Assembly (NCBI RefSeq): GCF_014851395.1
Contig: NW_024044681.1
Location: 23,251,036 to 23,315,035 of the forward strand
Length of the DNA: 64,000 bases
Direction of reading: 5' to 3'
Source of the DNA: Micropterus salmoides
Lineage: Eukaryota; Chordata; Actinopteri; Centrarchiformes; Centrarchidae
Of the stretch, positions 22,519 through 34,830 are shown in pieces (the first letter of the stretch is position 1; each line of letters opens with the position of its first letter). The position numbers were made by a program, and so were the translations under genes. The notes under the pieces were generated by a model, which saw only the letters and a list, made by a program, of their open reading frames with translations, was not told where the DNA came from and made no database searches.

Positions 22519-24604
22519 CATGTTTTTGCTGTAAAGTTGGGCATTTTAACATGGGCATCTATGGGGATTGACTCCCCTTTGGAGCCCAGCCTCAAGTAGC
22601 CATTTGATGAACTGCAGTTTTTCGCACTTGTGCTTCGGCTTCATATTTCAGCCCCGGACATAGCAGCTTGGTTGTAGGTTTACATGTGTTTCCTATATAC
22701 CTATGTGGATATGGGTATAATCATGATATACATTGTTATGTTCAGTTCAAGAATTTTGTGTTGAAATTTAGGTGGTGGTGTCCCCACTTTTTCCTCAACC
22801 TGCTTTGTCTACTTCTTCCTCAGCTAGTTTGTGATTTCTTATGTTTCCCAGAGTTACGGCTGAAAGCTTAGACAAGGAGGGTGACCTTGTTGCTTTCAAT
22901 CTAAGCTGTGTATGTGGGCATGTAATGTATCCAGCTAACTAGTGTGTGTCCTTTGGCTGCATTTCATTATGTTTGTTATGTTTGAGAATTTCTGTCTCAC
23001 CTTTTATGGATCTCTCTCAGAGTTGTCAGTGCAACATGGTGGTCTAGAAAGATATTCTGCTTCTCCTGCTGCAGAGTTTGATGTTTGATTTCATCACTTA
23101 TATTTTAGAACAGGTTAAGAATTGTGTGTTTGAAATATGTTGATGGTTAGCAATCTTTGTTTGACGTGTTCTCTGATTCACAGTAATCAAAGAAAAACAC
23201 ACCCCCAAACATAAATGTCAGCCCAGAAATGCAAGGCGTTGAGATGCGTTGGGATTAGATTTTTCCACTTAGGAGATAAGTAAAAAAGATGGCAACTGTG
23301 ATAGCGGTGTACACATGATGATTTTGGACAAGGGTATATTTCCTTGTGAAGATTAGATAGCACCACCCTCCTGTACAGTAAAGGTCAACAGCTGTATAAG
23401 TTCAGATAAAAATGATCAGAGAAATGACCGATCAGGAAGAATCAGCGTCTTCCTTGTGATGCTGAACATACTGAAACAGGTCGTTACAACACATACACAA
23501 CAACATCAACAAAGGTGTCTGGATTTTATTCAGATCAAGGCTTTTAACTCTAAAACTGTCACTATTACTTCGACTATTACTGTCACTTATTTCAAAACTA
23601 AAACTAGAACCTTTTCCCATGAACCTGCTTTGTAGTAAATGATTATCATTGAAATTTAGACATTCAACAAATTCAAAGATTAAAAGACCAGCAAACCTTT
23701 TTTTAAGTTCAAAAGATATTTGTGTGGTTAGCACAGATACTAAATACATGCACACACTACACATGTACAACACTGAATTAATCAAGGGAACATTTAACTG
23801 TAACTGTGACTATTTCATTCAAAGAGTCATCAGGACTGTTGTGAGGACTGTTACAAAGAAGAGCTTTCTCCTGATGGCAAAAGAGTTTTTGACTGAAGAA
23901 AGATGCCTTACTTTCCCAATGATCAGTAATCACAATTCACAGACTACAATGCCTTAAGAAGTAAGGTACTTGATGAAGACCAAATGACCCAGTTACAATT
24001 TTGAGAAGGACAGATCCTGATATTGATGATGGAAGCTTCACCCTTGGGAGTAATGATGTAATCTGGAACAGAAAGGCCTTCAAATGAAGACTGGCTGGGC
24101 AGACAAATAGGGCTTCATACTTCTTTTTACTGTCCTTTTTTTGACAGCAGTATAAGACAAATCGAAGAGTATAAGCCAAAAGCAGAGGGAGTGATGGACA
24201 ACTGCTTGGAGTGATACATTCCTGAGTTGTTCACAAAACATTTTAATAATTCATTTTCTTTCCCACAGGCAGGCCCAATCCCTGGCCTACAGACAGTTAG
24301 TACACTGTTGGTGCTGCTTTGGATGATGCAACAGAGTGATTTTGCTCTCTTGTGCAATACTGAAAGTCCAGTAGGAGTAATTGATGAAGATAACGAATAC
24401 ACCTTTTTCACAGATGCCTTGAGCATTTGGAGTCAGATGCATAAAACTCTGTGTAGGCTCACGACTAAAACTGTGTGTACGCACAGAAATATGCATATGC
24501 ATCCTTTCTGATGGATTTGCAGGTGTGCATAGTTCTGTTCTATAAATCTCAGTCATTGTGGAAATGGCACCGATGGCAAACGATTTTCGCGCAAAATGCA
24601 AATG
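22519..24604. other. Non-coding stretch, nothing recognised
   Basis: No domain or element recognised. Open frames near 23432-23957 are AT-driven and unsupported. Confidence 0.5.
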
Positions 24605-24793
24605 TGGTGATGGAGCAGTGGATAAGAGATATGCATTTGGTGTGAGAGACCCGGGTTCAAATCCACTGTGAGACACCAATGTGTTCCTGAGCAAGACACT
24701 TAGCCCCTCGTTGCTCCAGAGGCGTGCGACCTCTGACATATATAGCAATTGTAAATCGCTTTGGACAAAAGCGTCAGCTAAATGAGTAAATAT
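24605..24793 (+). mobile_element. tRNA-derived SINE
   Basis: The head carries an RNA polymerase III box A-like TGGAGCAGTGG (24611-24621) and box B GGGTTCAAATCC (24653-24664). The body contains GAGCAAGACACTTAGCCCC. The 3' part (24745-24785, TTGTAAATCGCTTTGG, AAAAGCGTCAGCTAAATGA) is the conserved tail shared by many fish SINEs and their partner LINEs. About 190 bp. A clear target duplication was not resolved. Confidence 0.85.
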
Positions 24794-26952
24794 AATGAAA
24801 TCCATGATCCTAGTATTTTGTCACCGTTTGCATGCTACACACCTCTGTGAAACTAGGAGGCTCAGCTAGAAGCTGATACCAACCATTTTCATCTATACCA
24901 AACACATATCAAACACCAAGCATCTAAATGAACTTATATCACAACATAAATGACTCTGTAATCACTGTACATGGCTGAAGTTATTGCCATCCAGATATCT
25001 GTCATCTCAACCTACACCACAGTCCGACCACTCTAAAGAAAGCTCATCTCCAGCTCTGATCAGCTGTGTAACTCATATCACTCAAATCACCAACTCACAG
25101 AGTTATTAGCCAGATAATAATCACAACAAATGCACCAATATAGTACATATACAGTTACAACCGCTGACTTTTGCCATTTTCGCTGTTTTCAGTCCAAAAC
25201 CAGCTGTTTTCTATGTGTGAAAAGATCACCAGGGCTGACATTTTGGTATTGCGCAATAGCTGAGCTGTTAGGTTTCGTTTCTCTTGTCAAAATGAAGGAG
25301 AGAAGAAGTGTTGCTTTGGAACAGACTGTCTTTATCGTCGCCTACTGGCTGACTCGTATGAGCTACACAGACATCCAATATACCAAATGATTTGTCTGCT
25401 TAAGACAAAGAAAAAGTGCCCACTTACAGACCTGTAGCCCCAGGATGTAGCTGTTCTTAAGTTGTGGGCCTGTAAAGCATGGGAGTGTTTTCGGTCATAC
25501 GAATGTTGATCAATATTCACTGTTTTTATAAATATTTCAATGTTTTGGAAGCTTCATGTTATTTGGAACATGGTTGTATGGACAGAAATAGTGTTTTGAA
25601 GAAAACTCCCAATAAAAGTGAACATATAAACAGTAAATATGGCCAAAACATGGCATTCACCTGGTATGTTTTTAAAAAATTGTGTAATAACTGTTGTATA
25701 TTAGTTTCTTTTCATCAAATTTACAGTTACAATTGTATTCCTGGTGTATTAGAAGACATTCAGTTGCATTATAATCTACAGGATGATGGTTTTGATTGTG
25801 ATGTTGCTATTAAAATATAGATTTTATACCAGGCGAGGATGAAAATATAATATTTTCCTTTATTGCATCTCCATTTACTCTTTAATAGAAAAATAAATAG
25901 GTTTATTTACAGTTGATTCATATTCCTTAGTTTCTTAGTATATGGATCTAGGCCTAGTGGTTGAGGAGTTATTACAGATTCATTTTGGGTATGATATTTT
26001 AGGCGTTTTTCCTGGAAATAGGTGTCTAGTAGTACAGTTTCCAGTTGGTTAAACTCACACAGTTTGCCATAAAAAGTACAAACACCCTTAAACACCTGCT
26101 TGCGTATTGATACTTGTGCCAGCTCCGCAATTCATTAGAGCTGTCAGTGAGATGAAAGGTAAGACTGCAATTTCACAGATTGTGGCACATCAGCGAGGTT
26201 CTCCAACAGTAACAGAACAACTGTCATAACGTGCAACCATCACACACCTGTGGCTATTTATAGCACACATACTACTGGTTAATCACATGTACATAAACCA
26301 TTATTACCGTGATATCTCAATCATCATTACTAAACATCAGAACAATAATCACTGATTAACTAACTGTGCTCATATTAAAACAGACTTTAGAAAGTGCTTC
26401 AAAATTCAGGATAACATGAAAATATCATTAATACAGTAAAATAATGACTCAAATGTAAGTAAAGAGACCGATAAAATGCATCACTCATAAATCATTTATT
26501 ATTAGGTTTATAAATGTGCCTTTGAGGGACACTTTACAGAAAGCTGTACACGAATGTAAAAAACAATCTAAATAATGTTTTACAATAAGGTTACGTCTCT
26601 GACCTTATATTTCATGTCCTCCTCATCGTATCACCCACAACTATCTCTAGAAAACTGTGTCTGCAGTATGCAACATGCGCACATTCGTCTTTTATAATTA
26701 CCAGTTTACTTTAAAGTCATTAAATAGCAGGCATTGCCAGTGAAACCTGTATGTATAAATTTTGTTATGTGGTTTTCAAACATTTATGAATTGAATTAGT
26801 GGAGGAATATGTTGTTTGTCCATGGCCTCTCAAATGACACAAAAGAGTTTTTTGATCTGATGCCCCTATAGGCAGGTGACATTATTTGGCTGTGCCCTCC
26901 ACAACCATTATAAATCACTAATGAAGAAAAAAGAATTATGATGTGATAATAC
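24794..26952. other. Non-coding stretch, nothing recognised
   Basis: No gene or element recognised. Open frames are short and AT-biased. Confidence 0.5.
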
Positions 26953-27060
26953 TAAGGTTAAGGTTTGGTTAGGTTAAGGCACAAAAATGACTTTGTTAGG
27001 AAAGGGTCATGGTTGGGGTTTGGTTAAATAAATACATTTTAGTTAAGATTAGGTAAATCT
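26953..27060 (+). repeat. GGTTAAGG-type dispersed fish repeat fragment
   Basis: A series of GGTTAAGGTTTGGTTAGGTT and GGTTGGGGTTTGGTTAAAT blocks with ACAAAAATGACTTTGTTAGG, a pattern seen widely in fish repeats. A weaker relative (TTAGTTAAGATTAGGGAATG) lies at about 27570. Family not named. Confidence 0.4.
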
Positions 27061-30000
27061 CAGTACTCATTGGCAATCCTCTGATAATGATATAGCCTCT
27101 GCTGGGAGCAGCTAATGTTCTGGGGCTTCTGGTGTGGCTTCTGCTTGCACGTGTCATTGTTTACAGTCCTATTAACAATCAGCTATCATCTCAAAACGAT
27201 TGGAATGCAGATATATAAATTCCAAATAATACATCCCATATGTAAAAAATCAAATAAAAACACAATCTTTAGGGTTTGGAGATTGATAAAAAGCTATAAA
27301 TTTAACAGACAATAGCAGATGGGTTCCGAGATTGCATTATGGCCAATGTGTTCTGCTTTTGCTCTCCACACAGACTGTTTACCTGCATGCAACAAAATCC
27401 CACTCTAACGTGATTGGTCAATACTACTTGGACAAACAAACTATAAACACAAATCAGAATGTGTGTGATACCAAAAGCTTGCATTCATATGCAGATATCT
27501 GTTTATAGAGATTAATGTTAGGAAAACATCACATTGTTGGGATAAAATTGAATGATTAAAATAATAACTTCTTAGTTAAGATTAGGGAATGATCGTGACC
27601 ATGGTTTTAATGTTTACAGTCAGTAGGAAGCGGGAAACCAACAACAATCTGTGTCAAACTCAGGTGTTTTGCTGACTCATCTACACCAACCACCTATCTT
27701 GTGACTCTACAAAGTCACACTATTTTCTACAGCCACTATTGGGCTTTGTCAGTTGAATGTAAACATATGTCATAATTGGGCAATGGCTGAGATGACTGAT
27801 GGTGTTGTTTTTCTTTGGAGGACTCATGCGGCTGCTACGCTGATGCTGCTACATTATCATCACTTCCCACTATTCGAGTGATGAGGTCAGAGTCTAGACC
27901 CGAAATATCAATACTGTTCATATTCTGCATTTACCGAGTAAAATAATCCAATCCAAGTCTGTTTGTTTACTGAAATCAGTACAAACAAAGATACTGTCGC
28001 CTTAATTGGCTCAGTTGTATGTCATTGTTTGCTTTTGAGTTGGCAAATCACATTGTATTTATCACTGAAGTGGAATAAAGTGGATTGAAATGCAGTTTAG
28101 CAATATGATTTTATTTCCTAGGGCCTTCACTCAACTGCATAGAACCTCAACCTATATTAAACATACATAGAAATGCATAAAATGTACACGTACACGCATA
28201 AAACAGAAGCTCATACTGGATAGATAATTCATGAAATCAATTATGCAATTCAGTGCACACCTAGCTGAAGCCACTTGGACAATCTGTATCACTCCATGCA
28301 GGCACTCAGTGGATCATTGTGTATTATATGGATGGATATTCAGAATCTGGTCAAGCAATGAGGTCTTCTCCACTGTAGTCTCTTCTTGCCAGTCAGTTCA
28401 CTACATTTCCTCTCCTTTTGAATTCTGGTAAATTTTGTCAGTAAACTTGCAAGTCCCAATGTCCACTGAAAGGTCTGTGAATCTGCACCTCCTGCACCAA
28501 GGAGGCGTGTGCACAGCCAGAAGATTGATGTACTGTATAGAAGTTAGGCAGACAGTCAGGGAATGGATTAAAGAGAGGAGTGTGAGTTTTTTGTGTCATA
28601 GAAAGAAGGTTTAAAAGCGAGTGAAAAGAATCACAATCGTAATCAAAGATGATGGATCAGCAATCAAGGTTGTTAACATCAAACACAGCCAAATATTCAA
28701 ACCACAAACCCCTTATCTTTGTTAAGCTTTGCAACATACCGTGCTTTCCTCTGAGCATTTCTCTTGAGACTGGTAAACATGATATGTCCACTCACTCAGC
28801 ACAATAAATGACACTAATTTCTGGGAAATGTAAAAACCATGGTTGTGAAAACACGTGGGCACCTGGGGCAGTGCGTACTGGACTAAGTTGCATCAGGTTA
28901 TCTCACAGTTGAATGCTGTGCTACCATTTGGGTGCATTCATGTTTCCAGAACAGCCTCGGGGTAAAGGATTCCCATACTGACACAGTCTACTGATGGCTC
29001 CTTTGGTGTTATCAAACCAGTTCAAATTTCTTCCTTTCATCTAGACATAAGAGTCTTTGCTTGATCACAGAAATAAATGTCTTCTTGCTGTGGTGCTAAG
29101 AAAAGAATGCAGCTAAAGACAAATAAAAGGTTGCTGCATAAAATGTAAAAAATAAATAAATAACAAAGTAGCAAACAGAGCAGCTGTAGAGCCCTGTTGG
29201 TATATAGTTTTGCCAAATTTGATGAAAATGGACACTTTAATAGTGGGCTGGTTTGAATTCTTATGACACATTTTGGGGCTTTTCAATTAATAGCCTTGGA
29301 TAATAAACATCTTAAAACCAGAAACTCTAACAATGTTAATATGTGGCTACTGCAGACACATTTTGAAGACACTGATGTATGACTTTTTCTGCTGAAATTA
29401 TGTCAAGTGCTATCTGCAAAAAAATATATCCGTAACCCCAGATGGTTGGACTGGGTGCTTTGAGAGTCACCTTTACCAAAACACTAATACCTAAACCTGT
29501 ATTGTTATCAACATTTAAAATCATAAGCCCCCTCCACAGAGAAGAGATTGGGAAAGCTGCCAGCTCATTCTCTCTGGAACAGCCTGATTTATTTACTGGC
29601 TTGTGTTTTGATAGAGTTTGTTCTGGCTTTAGGAGAGAGTTTTTCATTCGCACAAACACCAGTAGATTGGTCCTTAACAAATTAATGATAAAATAGGTCT
29701 TAATCATTAATGATTAACCTGCTACTATGAATTATTTTAAAATTATGTAATTAATGTTATTATGATGTCATTATTATGTTCTTAGGTCTGTCTCAAATGA
29801 TCTGTGTTACTGCTATTTGCCCATTTCAGCCTTGAAAAAGAGGAGTTTCCTATCCAAGTAAATAAAGGTTAAATATAAAATAAAGTCATTTTTGTTCTTG
29901 CCCTTGTGAAGTGATGAGTGCCTAGTTTCTGAAAGCTATTTCACACTATATCACATTTTAGTCACACCTTTCTATGGACACAACCTTTAACTATCTGTAG

Positions 30001-30504
30001 TCTTTATCCATGAAACCGTATTTCTTCTGCCCTGAAGCAGCAGATAACCTGCTAGTCTGGACACAGGAGCTGAGGGAAAAATCAAAAGAGATTTTGCTCT
30101 TCTCCTTTATAGACACCAAAGTGTGTGGAAAGAGAAAATTTAACACAACAGAATGAGCAGAGCTGCATGAAATCCAATCACAACTAACGGCAGCTGGCTT
30201 CTTGTTGCCGGAACTCTTGTGGATCTACAAGGGATCTCTATGCAATGGTGATGCTACTAGGAGGAATACAGCTGTAAGACACAAGAGCCTCTAGTTTGAT
30301 GGGGTTAGACATTCATGTTTATCATTAGCACAAAAGTTTGTTTTAAAACTTTGACGCAAAGAAAATCCAGAAACCACTTACCTTTTAATTTCCGAGAGGA
30401 AAAAAATATAACAATGGCCGTTCTCAACAAGCAGCAAGCAGCATTGGTCATATATTCAAACAACTTAAAACTGTCCGTGTACAAAAAACCTGTGCCTATC
30501 AGCT
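27061..30504. other. Non-coding stretch, nothing recognised
   Basis: No gene recognised on either strand. The overlapping frames at 29336-29707 (-) and 29442-29696 (+) have no domain signature. Confidence 0.5.
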
Positions 30505-31560
30505 AGTTGATGTTTACTCACATTTACAACATCTCACTGTCTCAGGAGAGGGTTCCCACCTGCTTCAAGACAGCCACCATCATTCCTGTACCTAGAAAGT
30601 CTGCAGTGTCTAGTCTGAATGGCTACCGCCCTGTGACTCTCACCCTCATTCTGATCCTTAGGTTCAAACTGGTTCTACAGCACATAAATAACAACATCAC
30701 AGCCAGCCTGGACCCTCACCAGTTTGCTCTCAGAAACAAAAGATTTACAGAGGATGCCATCTCCACTGCCCTCAACTTAGTCCCAGGGTCTTATTCTCTA
30801 GTTTTAGCCCACTTTCTGGACAGTAAATTTGTTGGGGGCCTGGGTCTTTAGAGTCCTTTATTCCTGCATTCTTGAGAATTTTATACAGTTTTAGGTATTC
30901 GTTTTTTGGCATTGTGCACCCTCCACTTCATGCTGTACACCCACAACTGCAACCCCCAACATGGTGAGAACACTGTTGTGAAGTTTGCAGACAACTCCAC
31001 CATCATCAGCCAGATTTCAACAATTTCAACAATGACTTCATATTGGGAGGAAATCAACAGTCTTGCAGAGTAGTGAACAGAGAACCACCTGCTCAACTTC
31101 AGCAAAACCAAGGCGCTGATTGTATCTACATCAGTGGAGCTGAGGTGGAGCAGGTGAACAGTTTTAGCTTCCATAGGAATCAGCATCAGTGAGAACCTGA
31201 CATGGTCATCTCACATCTCTACCCTGGTTAAGAAAGCTCAGGAATGGCTGTATTTATTAAGGAAACTTCAGAAGGCAGAATTATTTTTACAGAGGAGCAT
31301 TAGAAAGCAACCTGACTGGAAACATGGAAAACTGGTACCCACCTACAGAGCATCAGTGATATTGTTGAAATGAGGTGCATGCTCAGAGCCCAAAGGATAC
31401 TAAAGGACAGCTCCCACCCCAGCCACAGCCTGTTCAACCTCCTGCTGTCTGGCAAGAGCTACAGAATTATCTGCTGTCGTACCACCAGACTTTAGAGCAG
31501 CTTCTTCCCACAGGCTGTGAGACTCCTCAATTTATCCTCTGCAATGCACCATGGAAAGAG
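30505..31560 (+). pseudogene. Rex1/L2-type LINE reverse transcriptase fragment
   Basis: Non-LTR retrotransposon RT copies RNA into DNA at a nicked target. Visible motifs in order are VPTCFKTATIIPVPRKS and LNGYRPVTLT (about 30555-30650), DPHQFALRNKRFTEDAISTA (about 30712-30770), YTHNCNPQHGENTVVKFAD (about 30930-30990) and NLTWSSHISTLVKKAQEWLY (about 31190-31250). The C-terminal tail near 31480-31540 is also recognisable. The catalytic FADD box reads FADN, several segments are deleted, and there are stops and frameshifts, so it is dead. The clade is inferred from motif style. Confidence 0.85.
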
Positions 31561-32320
31561 TTATATTTCTATGACTTGGTATTTATCCACCCATCTAGTA
31601 TATACCATTTTTGTATAAGCCTGTTTGCTTTTTGTGAGTCGTATAACGGGAACTACAACTTCATTTTGTTATTCAAAATTATAAATATTCCTACCTTGTA
31701 CCCTGTAAATTCTATGTTAAAATGCTATTGAGTTGTTTTTTGGAACAGTCATAACAAGCTATTGTGTCATTTAGGTATGAAAAAAATCTCTGTAAAGCAG
31801 TATTATTAGATGGTTATTACTAAGCTATTATTTCCTAGTTTTTACCAAGATGTAATGTAAAGCATCCCTTATTCCTATATGGACTAAGGTAGTATCCATA
31901 AGGTGACTGTCTCATGTATGTGTCAAATTTGGTAAAGCTTTGAAATGTGTGCAACTCAGAGAACACTGCACTGCACACAAGTTTTAAGCTGAATGTGTCA
32001 ATCTAATGCCTCAAAGTACAAGCTGATCTATGACATCATAATCATGCTGATGACACTTGGCTTCAGATATTCTTGTCCCCTGGTATTTCAAACCCTGGTT
32101 GATCACTAATTTACAGCTTCAAAAATTGGAAGTCCTGTAATTTTCTGCAACTCAATAATGATTAAACAGATTCTTGTTGTTGGAGCCTAAGCCTCAGGCA
32201 AGCAATATAAACTTATTAAGACTCTTTGTCTTTGAGGAACACCCCACAGGATGGGAACTTGAGTGTGATTCTTGATGCTTTTTTTCATATTATGTGTGAA
32301 TTTTTTTTTGCAGTCTTGAT
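31561..32320. other. Non-coding stretch
   Basis: No gene recognised between the LINE relic and the palindrome cluster. Confidence 0.5.
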
Positions 32321-32393
32321 ACACTTTTTCAAACTCAGTACCTCAGATGTTGCAAGCATGCAACATCTGAGGTTGTTGAGTTTGAAAAAGTGT
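32321..32393. repeat. Two-tier hairpin (nested inverted repeats)
   Basis: Outer arms ACACTTTTTCAAACTCA (32321-32337) and its exact complement (32377-32393). Inner arms CCTCAGATGTTGC (32341-32353) and its exact complement (32360-32372) around a 6-base loop. Small unpaired bases separate the tiers. Confidence 0.9.
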
Positions 32394-32396
32394 TCT

Positions 32397-32422
32397 CAAG
32401 GTACTGAGGTACTGAGGTACTC
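32397..32422 (+). repeat. TACTGAGG 8-mer tandem run
   Basis: AAGGTACTGAGGTACTGAGG followed by TACTCA: about three units of an 8-bp repeat lying exactly between two palindromes. Its unit also occurs, inverted, in the loop side of the upstream hairpin (CAGTACCTCAG). Confidence 0.85.
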
Positions 32423-32423
32423 A

Positions 32424-32463
32424 GTTGTCAGTAGATGTACTGTACAGTACATCTACTGACAAC
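32424..32463. repeat. Perfect 40-bp palindrome
   Basis: GTTGTCAGTAGATGTACTGT followed immediately by its exact complement, with no spacer. Able to form a cruciform. It begins one base after the tandem run. Confidence 0.93.
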
Positions 32464-32908
32464 CACTTATATACTTTCCAATTTAAATTCTGCAACAAAA
32501 CCAACACAAACAGCTTTCATGAGACGTTATAGCTAAAAATGAATAGAAGATCGACCTGAATGGGTTAGGGTTAGGGTGAATGGTGAATCATTTCAGTTTT
32601 TTCTAACAAATAGGCCTCAGGTAGAATCTGTGGACTATCCAATACTGTTAAAGGCTAGTTGAGCTTGTGGCGGATTAGTGTTGTTGTGTGAAATTACAGA
32701 TATTTACCCCTCAATAAGAAGAAGGTTAGGAGAGGACACTTTCAGAGGAGATTAAAATAAGTGGGGGTTAGGAATTAAGCTACTTAGTGTCCTACTCAGT
32801 GTTATACATAGCACTATATATGGCAGTTTAACCCAGGGTAAGGTCAGCTGCAGGGTTGGATGTTAAGGTCTCACTGTATAATCTACAGTAAGGCTTCCTC
32901 AACATGTA

Positions 32909-33117
32909 CAGGTGCTGGTCATATAATTAGAATATCATCAAAAAGTTTATTTATTTCAGTAATTCCATTCAAAAAGTGAAACTTGGATATTATATTCATT
33001 CATTACACACAGACTGATATATTTCAAATGTTTATTTCATTTAATTGTGATGATTAAAACTGACAACTAATGAAAATCCCAAATTCAGTATCTGCAAAAA
33101 TTTGAATATTAGTTAAG
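32909..33117 (+). repeat. Tc1 left terminal inverted repeat
   Basis: About 209 bp, mostly matching the complement of 34311-34520. The outermost 39 bases are identical; differences cluster inward. Confidence 0.9.
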
Positions 33118-33196
33118 ACCAATACAAAAAATGGATTTTTAGAAATGTTGGCCAACTGAAAAGTATGAACATGAAAAGTATGAGCATGTACAGCAC

Positions 33197-34201
33197 TCAA
33201 TACTTAGTTGGGGCTCCTTTTGCCTGAATTACTGCAGCAATGCGGCGTGGCATGGAGTCGATCAGTCTGTGGCACTGCTCAGGTGTTATGAGAGCCCTGG
33301 TTGCTCTGATAGTGGCCTTCAGCTCTTCTGGATTGTTGGGTCTGGCGTATTGCATCTTCCTCTTCACAATACCCCACAGATTTTCAATAGGGTTAAGGTC
33401 AGGCGAGTTTGCTGGCCAATTAAGAACAGGGATACCATGGTCCTTAAACCAGGTACTGGTAGCTTTGGCACTGTGTGCAGGTGCCAAGTCCTGTTGGAAA
33501 ATGAAATCTGCATCTCCATAAATTTGGTCAGCAGCAGGAAGCATGAAGTGCTCTAAAACTTCCTGGCAGACGGCTGTGTTGAACTTGGACCTCAGAAAAC
33601 ACAGTGGACCAACACCAGCAGATGACATGGCACCCCAAACCATCACTGACTGTGGAAACTTTACACTGGACTTCAAGCAACGTGGATTCTGTGCCTCTCC
33701 TCTCTCCCTCCAGACTCTGGGACCTTGATTTCCAAAGGAAATGCAAAATTTACTTTCATCAGAGAACATAACTTTGGACCACTCAGCAGCAGTCCAGTCC
33801 TTTTTGTCTTTAGCCCAGGCAAGACGCTTCTGACGCTGTGTCTTGTTCAGGAGTGGCTTGACACAAGGAATGCGACAGCTGAAGCCCATGTCTTGCATAT
33901 GTCTGTGCGTGGTGGTTCTTGAAGCACTGACTCCAGCTGCAGTCCACTCTTTGTGAATCTCCCCCACATTTTTGAATGGGTTTTGTTTCACAATCCTCTC
34001 CAGGGTGAGGTTATCCCTATTGCTTGTACACTTTTTTCTACCACATCTTTTCCTTCCCTTCGCCTCTCTATTAATGTGCTTGGACACAGAGCTCTGTGAA
34101 CAGCCAGCCTCTTTAGCAATGACCTTTTGTGTCTTGCCCTCCTTGTGCAAGGAGTCAGTGGTCGTCTTTTGGACAGCTGTCAAGTCAGCAGTCTTCCCCA
34201 T
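33197..34201 (-). CDS. Tc1 transposase, full length, DD34E
   Basis: Cuts and pastes the element by binding the inverted ends and joining them to TA sites; acts in the nucleus. The frame opens at 34237, but the second ATG at 34201 (MGKTADLTAVQK) matches the usual Tc1 start and gives 334 residues. Numbering from the upstream ATG: paired-like helix-turn-helix region about 13-120 (KVIAKEAGCSQSSVSKHI), a basic linker at 61-69, catalytic D160 (MFSDESKF), D250 (FQQDLAPAH) and E285 (SPDLNPIENLWG). The last two have 34 residues between them. No stop or frameshift. One odd point is LAPAHSAK, where family members usually have a more polar run after the second Asp; this could weaken activity. It could be autonomous if the inverted ends still bind. 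Confidence 0.96.
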   Translation of the reverse strand: MGKTADLTAVQKTTTDSLHKEGKTQKVIAKEAGCSQSSVSKHINREAKGRKRCGRKKCTSNRDNLTLERIVKQNPFKNVGEIHKEWTAAGVSASRTTTHRHMQDMGFSCRIPCVKPLLNKTQRQKRLAWAKDKKDWTAAEWSKVMFSDESKFCISFGNQGPRVWRERGEAQNPRCLKSSVKFPQSVMVWGAMSSAGVGPLCFLRSKFNTAVCQEVLEHFMLPAADQIYGDADFIFQQDLAPAHSAKATSTWFKDHGIPVLNWPANSPDLNPIENLWGIVKRKMQYARPNNPEELKATIRATRALITPEQCHRLIDSMPRRIAAVIQAKGAPTKY

Positions 34202-34310
34202 GATTGTGTAGCCTACAGAACTAGACTGAGAGACCATTTAAAGGCCTTTGCAGGTGTTTTGAGTTAATTAGCTGATTAGAGTGTGGCACCAGGTGTATTC
34301 AGTATTGAAC

Positions 34311-34520
34311 CTTTTCACAATATTCTAATATTCTGAGATACTGATTTGGGGGTTTTCATTAGTTGTCAGTTATAATCATCAAAATGAAAAGGAATGAACA
34401 CTTGAAATATATCAGTCTGTGTGGAATGAATGTATACATTATACAAGTTTCACTTTTTGAATGGAATTACTGAAATAAATCAACTTTTTGATGATATTCT
34501 AATTATATGACCAGCACCTG
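34311..34520 (-). repeat. Tc1 right terminal inverted repeat
   Basis: Inverted partner of the left repeat, with the same outermost 39 bases. Transposase-binding repeats would lie within this span, as in other long-ended Tc1 elements. Confidence 0.9.
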
Positions 34521-34568
34521 TATATACAGTATGTGGCAGGGTTATTGTATGGAAGCCCTAAGTGGCCA

Positions 34569-34795
34569 TCCATCGTCAACCACTTATCCTGCGTACAGGG
34601 TCACGGGGGGCTGGAACCAATCCCAGCTTACATCGGGCGAAAGGCAGGGTACACCTTGGACAGGTCGCCAGTCCATCGCAGGGCCACACATAGACAACAA
34701 CCACTCACATTCACACCTAAGGACAATTTTAGAGACACCAATTAACCTATCCTGCATGTCTTTGGATGGTGGGAGGAAGCCGGAGCACCCAAAGC
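34569..34795 (-). mobile_element. (CCATC)n-tailed dispersed retroelement nested in the foldback
   Basis: Same family as 22245-22372 (ACTTATCCTGCG, GGGCGAAAGGCAGGGTACAC, CAGGTCGCCAGTCCATCGCA) but longer at its 5' end, extending to TGCATGTCTTTGGATGGTGG and AGCCGGAGCACCC. It is bounded by a short direct repeat GGCCA (34564-34568 and 34796-34800). It splits the left arm of the foldback, so it arrived later. Confidence 0.8.
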
Positions 34796-34830
34796 GGCCA
34801 ACCACTACAATATTTTTTTAATCCGTTTTC

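Larger units (their letters stand above)
32909..34520 (-). mobile_element. Complete Tc1-type DNA transposon
   Basis: A 1,612-bp element flanked by TA target duplications (32907-32908 and 34521-34522). Its ends CAGGTGCTGGTCATATAATT are identical, with inverted repeats of about 210 bp running inward. It encodes one uninterrupted transposase on the minus strand. Size, TA target, long inverted ends and the DD34E protein all fit Tc1. The two inverted repeats have drifted at a minority of positions, so the insertion is not brand new. The coding region being free of stops suggests it is fairly young. Confidence 0.96.

Noticed and set aside
24287..24805. 172-codon minus-strand frame
   Set aside because: It runs through the SINE in antisense and has no domain, so it is a translation artefact.
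32557..32575. GGGTTAGGGTTAGGG, telomere-like repeat
   Set aside because: Only about two and a half units, expected by chance in GGTTAGG-rich fish DNA; not an interstitial telomere.
33240..34211. Several plus-strand frames over the Tc1 transposase
   Set aside because: Antisense shadows of the intact minus-strand transposase.
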